From Chthonomonas sp. UBA2017 (lineage in GTDB: Bacteria; Armatimonadota; Fimbriimonadia; Fimbriimonadales; Fimbriimonadaceae), in the NCBI GenBank assembly GCA_002335425.1, contig DDCB01000008.1, forward strand, positions 1 to 64,000: 64,000 nt of DNA. Direction: 5' to 3'. Shown here piece by piece: positions 63,115 through 64,000 of this stretch. A program made the translations under genes and the position numbers. Every line of letters begins with the position of its first letter. Positions within the stretch are counted from its first letter, which is position 1. A model generated the notes under the pieces. The model had not been told where the DNA came from and made no database searches. It worked only from the letters and a program-made list of their open reading frames with translations.

Positions 63115-64000
63115 GTGAAGCAACTTCGATTCGGGTGGATCGCACTGGCTGGGGCCTCTCTGTTGGGGGGGTGCCAGTCGGATCCACCCGTTTCGGTTTA
63201 TGTCGATCGAAGGCAGTTCTTGTCTCCGGTCGAGACGTGGTCCCAGTCGGTCGCTCGGGAGTCGACCCCGACCTTGAGTGGACCGGCACAGGCTCAGTTT
63301 GGCCGCGAACCCGAGATCAGGCTTCTGTTGGGCCGCAACCAGTCTCGACTCGAAGAAGCCGAGGAGGCGCTGAAGCGTAACCGAGAATGGGCCTTTGAAC
63401 GGCTCCTGGGGCGACTGCTCCGCCAGGCCCGGGCCGACGTGACGAACCAAGAACGAGCAAGGCTCGCCTTGCTCGGCGAATCCAGTCGACGAGAGTTACA
63501 GCAGGCATATGCCGAAGCGCGGACGATTTTCGAGCAAACCGCAGAGCCGATGGGCTGGCATCGATTTCGACTCGCGAGCCTGGTCGGGTTCCCGGATCCC
63601 GATCCGAACTCAAAGACCGAAGAACCGGCAGATCGACCGGTGACTGCCTCACGAGTCCGAGAAGCCCGAGCCCTGCGGTCCCAGATTTCTGACCTGGATG
63701 CTCGCTATCGGCAGCAGATTGAGGCGCTCTTGAGCCGGGTCTCGGCCAACTACGAGGCCGAACTCACCGCCCTGAAAGTCGAGATGACCCGGCTCCTCGA
63801 CGAACTTTCCCAAGCGGCCGAGGCCGAAGCAAAACGTCTCTCGATCTCGGGCGACGCCTCGCTGATGGACGACGTTCGCGAGTGGGACACTCGGCTTGAT
63901 GCGGTCCCGCGAGCCGAGTCCCGGGTGACCTGGGCTCGCCCGGCGTCCGCGAGTCCTTCGACCTTGGCTGTGCCCGGCGAGCCCCCTTCCGAAGAGATTT
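63115..64000 (+). CDS. Lipoprotein with long helical region, C-terminus cut by window edge
   Basis: At least 295 residues. The start is GTG 63115 after GGGAG. Signal and lipobox: FGWIALAGASLLGGC. The rest is helical and rich in Arg/Glu/Ala/Leu (RLEEAEEALKRNREWAFERL, EARALRSQISDLDARYRQQI, LSRVSANYEAELTALKVEM). Encoded 11 bp after the Skp-like gene in the bamA cluster, so a second periplasmic coiled-coil chaperone is a reasonable guess. The frame is open to base 64000 without a stop. Confidence 0.75.
   Translation, partial: MKQLRFGWIALAGASLLGGCQSDPPVSVYVDRRQFLSPVETWSQSVARESTPTLSGPAQAQFGREPEIRLLLGRNQSRLEEAEEALKRNREWAFERLLGRLLRQARADVTNQERARLALLGESSRRELQQAYAEARTIFEQTAEPMGWHRFRLASLVGFPDPDPNSKTEEPADRPVTASRVREARALRSQISDLDARYRQQIEALLSRVSANYEAELTALKVEMTRLLDELSQAAEAEAKRLSISGDASLMDDVREWDTRLDAVPRAESRVTWARPASASPSTLAVPGEPPSEEI

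Overview
The window is GC-rich, densely packed bacterial chromosome with no mobile elements, CRISPR arrays, or rRNA or tRNA genes that I could find. It looks like a diderm of the Armatimonadota, probably class Fimbriimonadia. The evidence is an outer-membrane machinery (BamA, an OmpH/Skp-like chaperone, TolC and its adaptor, several small beta-barrels, many lipoproteins), secreted proteins ending in a PEP-CTERM-like tail (VPEPATMAALGLG, hydrophobic stretch, Arg/Lys cluster), and housekeeping genes of mixed affinity. One example of the latter is a SepIVA/DivIVA-like gene beside coaD, a gene order I associate with Actinobacteria. This taxonomic placement is inference.

Layout. 1-3078 (-): TolC outer-membrane factor followed by a periplasmic adaptor cut by the window edge. 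3171-4256 (+): class I aldolase. 4263-13888 (-): a long, tightly coupled block of pilB, ispG, an orphan SecD-head-like protein, four secreted proteins of one fold family, rodA, and a clan-A glycosidase lipoprotein. 14154-16210 (+): a small barrel protein and scpA-scpB. 16191-19269 (-): HTH-DUF433, yceD, plsX, fabH (no rpmF). 19432-22409: a phytase lipoprotein and an HMG-CoA lyase-like gene, whose 3' end overlaps a convergent membrane protein by 116 bp. 22406-31054 (-): glycosyltransferase, BldC-like HTH, queA, HAD hydrolase, SepIVA-like, coaD, dapF-hfq-miaA, and a barrel protein.

31219-43882: a CocE/NonD hydrolase with a DUF4434 protein; a sulfurtransferase; a lipoprotein; a GAF/fRMsr protein; a Ycf45-like R3H ATPase; an HtrA protease; a PDZ-alpha/beta hydrolase facing an ArsR-like regulator; and a BlaI/BlaR1-like pair with a clear operator. 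43962-52038: a VOC protein, three PEP-CTERM proteins (one with seven repeats), a membrane-anchored protein with a pseudopilin-like tail, and a sortilin/BNR propeller protein. 52104-60497 (-): Tricorn-like protease, an ankyrin gene broken by an in-frame amber codon, a methyltransferase, rimO, and an MFS-HEAT fusion. 60646-64000 (+): bamA, ompH/skp-like, and a lipoprotein running off the edge.

The most notable signals are: (i) three genes whose best start is a CTG overlapping the upstream TGA (CTGA), each behind a good Shine-Dalgarno sequence, with scpB the clearest; (ii) a family of four adjacent secreted proteins whose fold reappears as the extracellular tail of the BlaR1-like protease 32 kb away; (iii) the amber-interrupted ankyrin gene; (iv) a PilB-type ATPase that has lost all four zinc cysteines; and (v) -10-like hexamers placed 6-8 nt before several ATGs, suggesting leaderless mRNAs.
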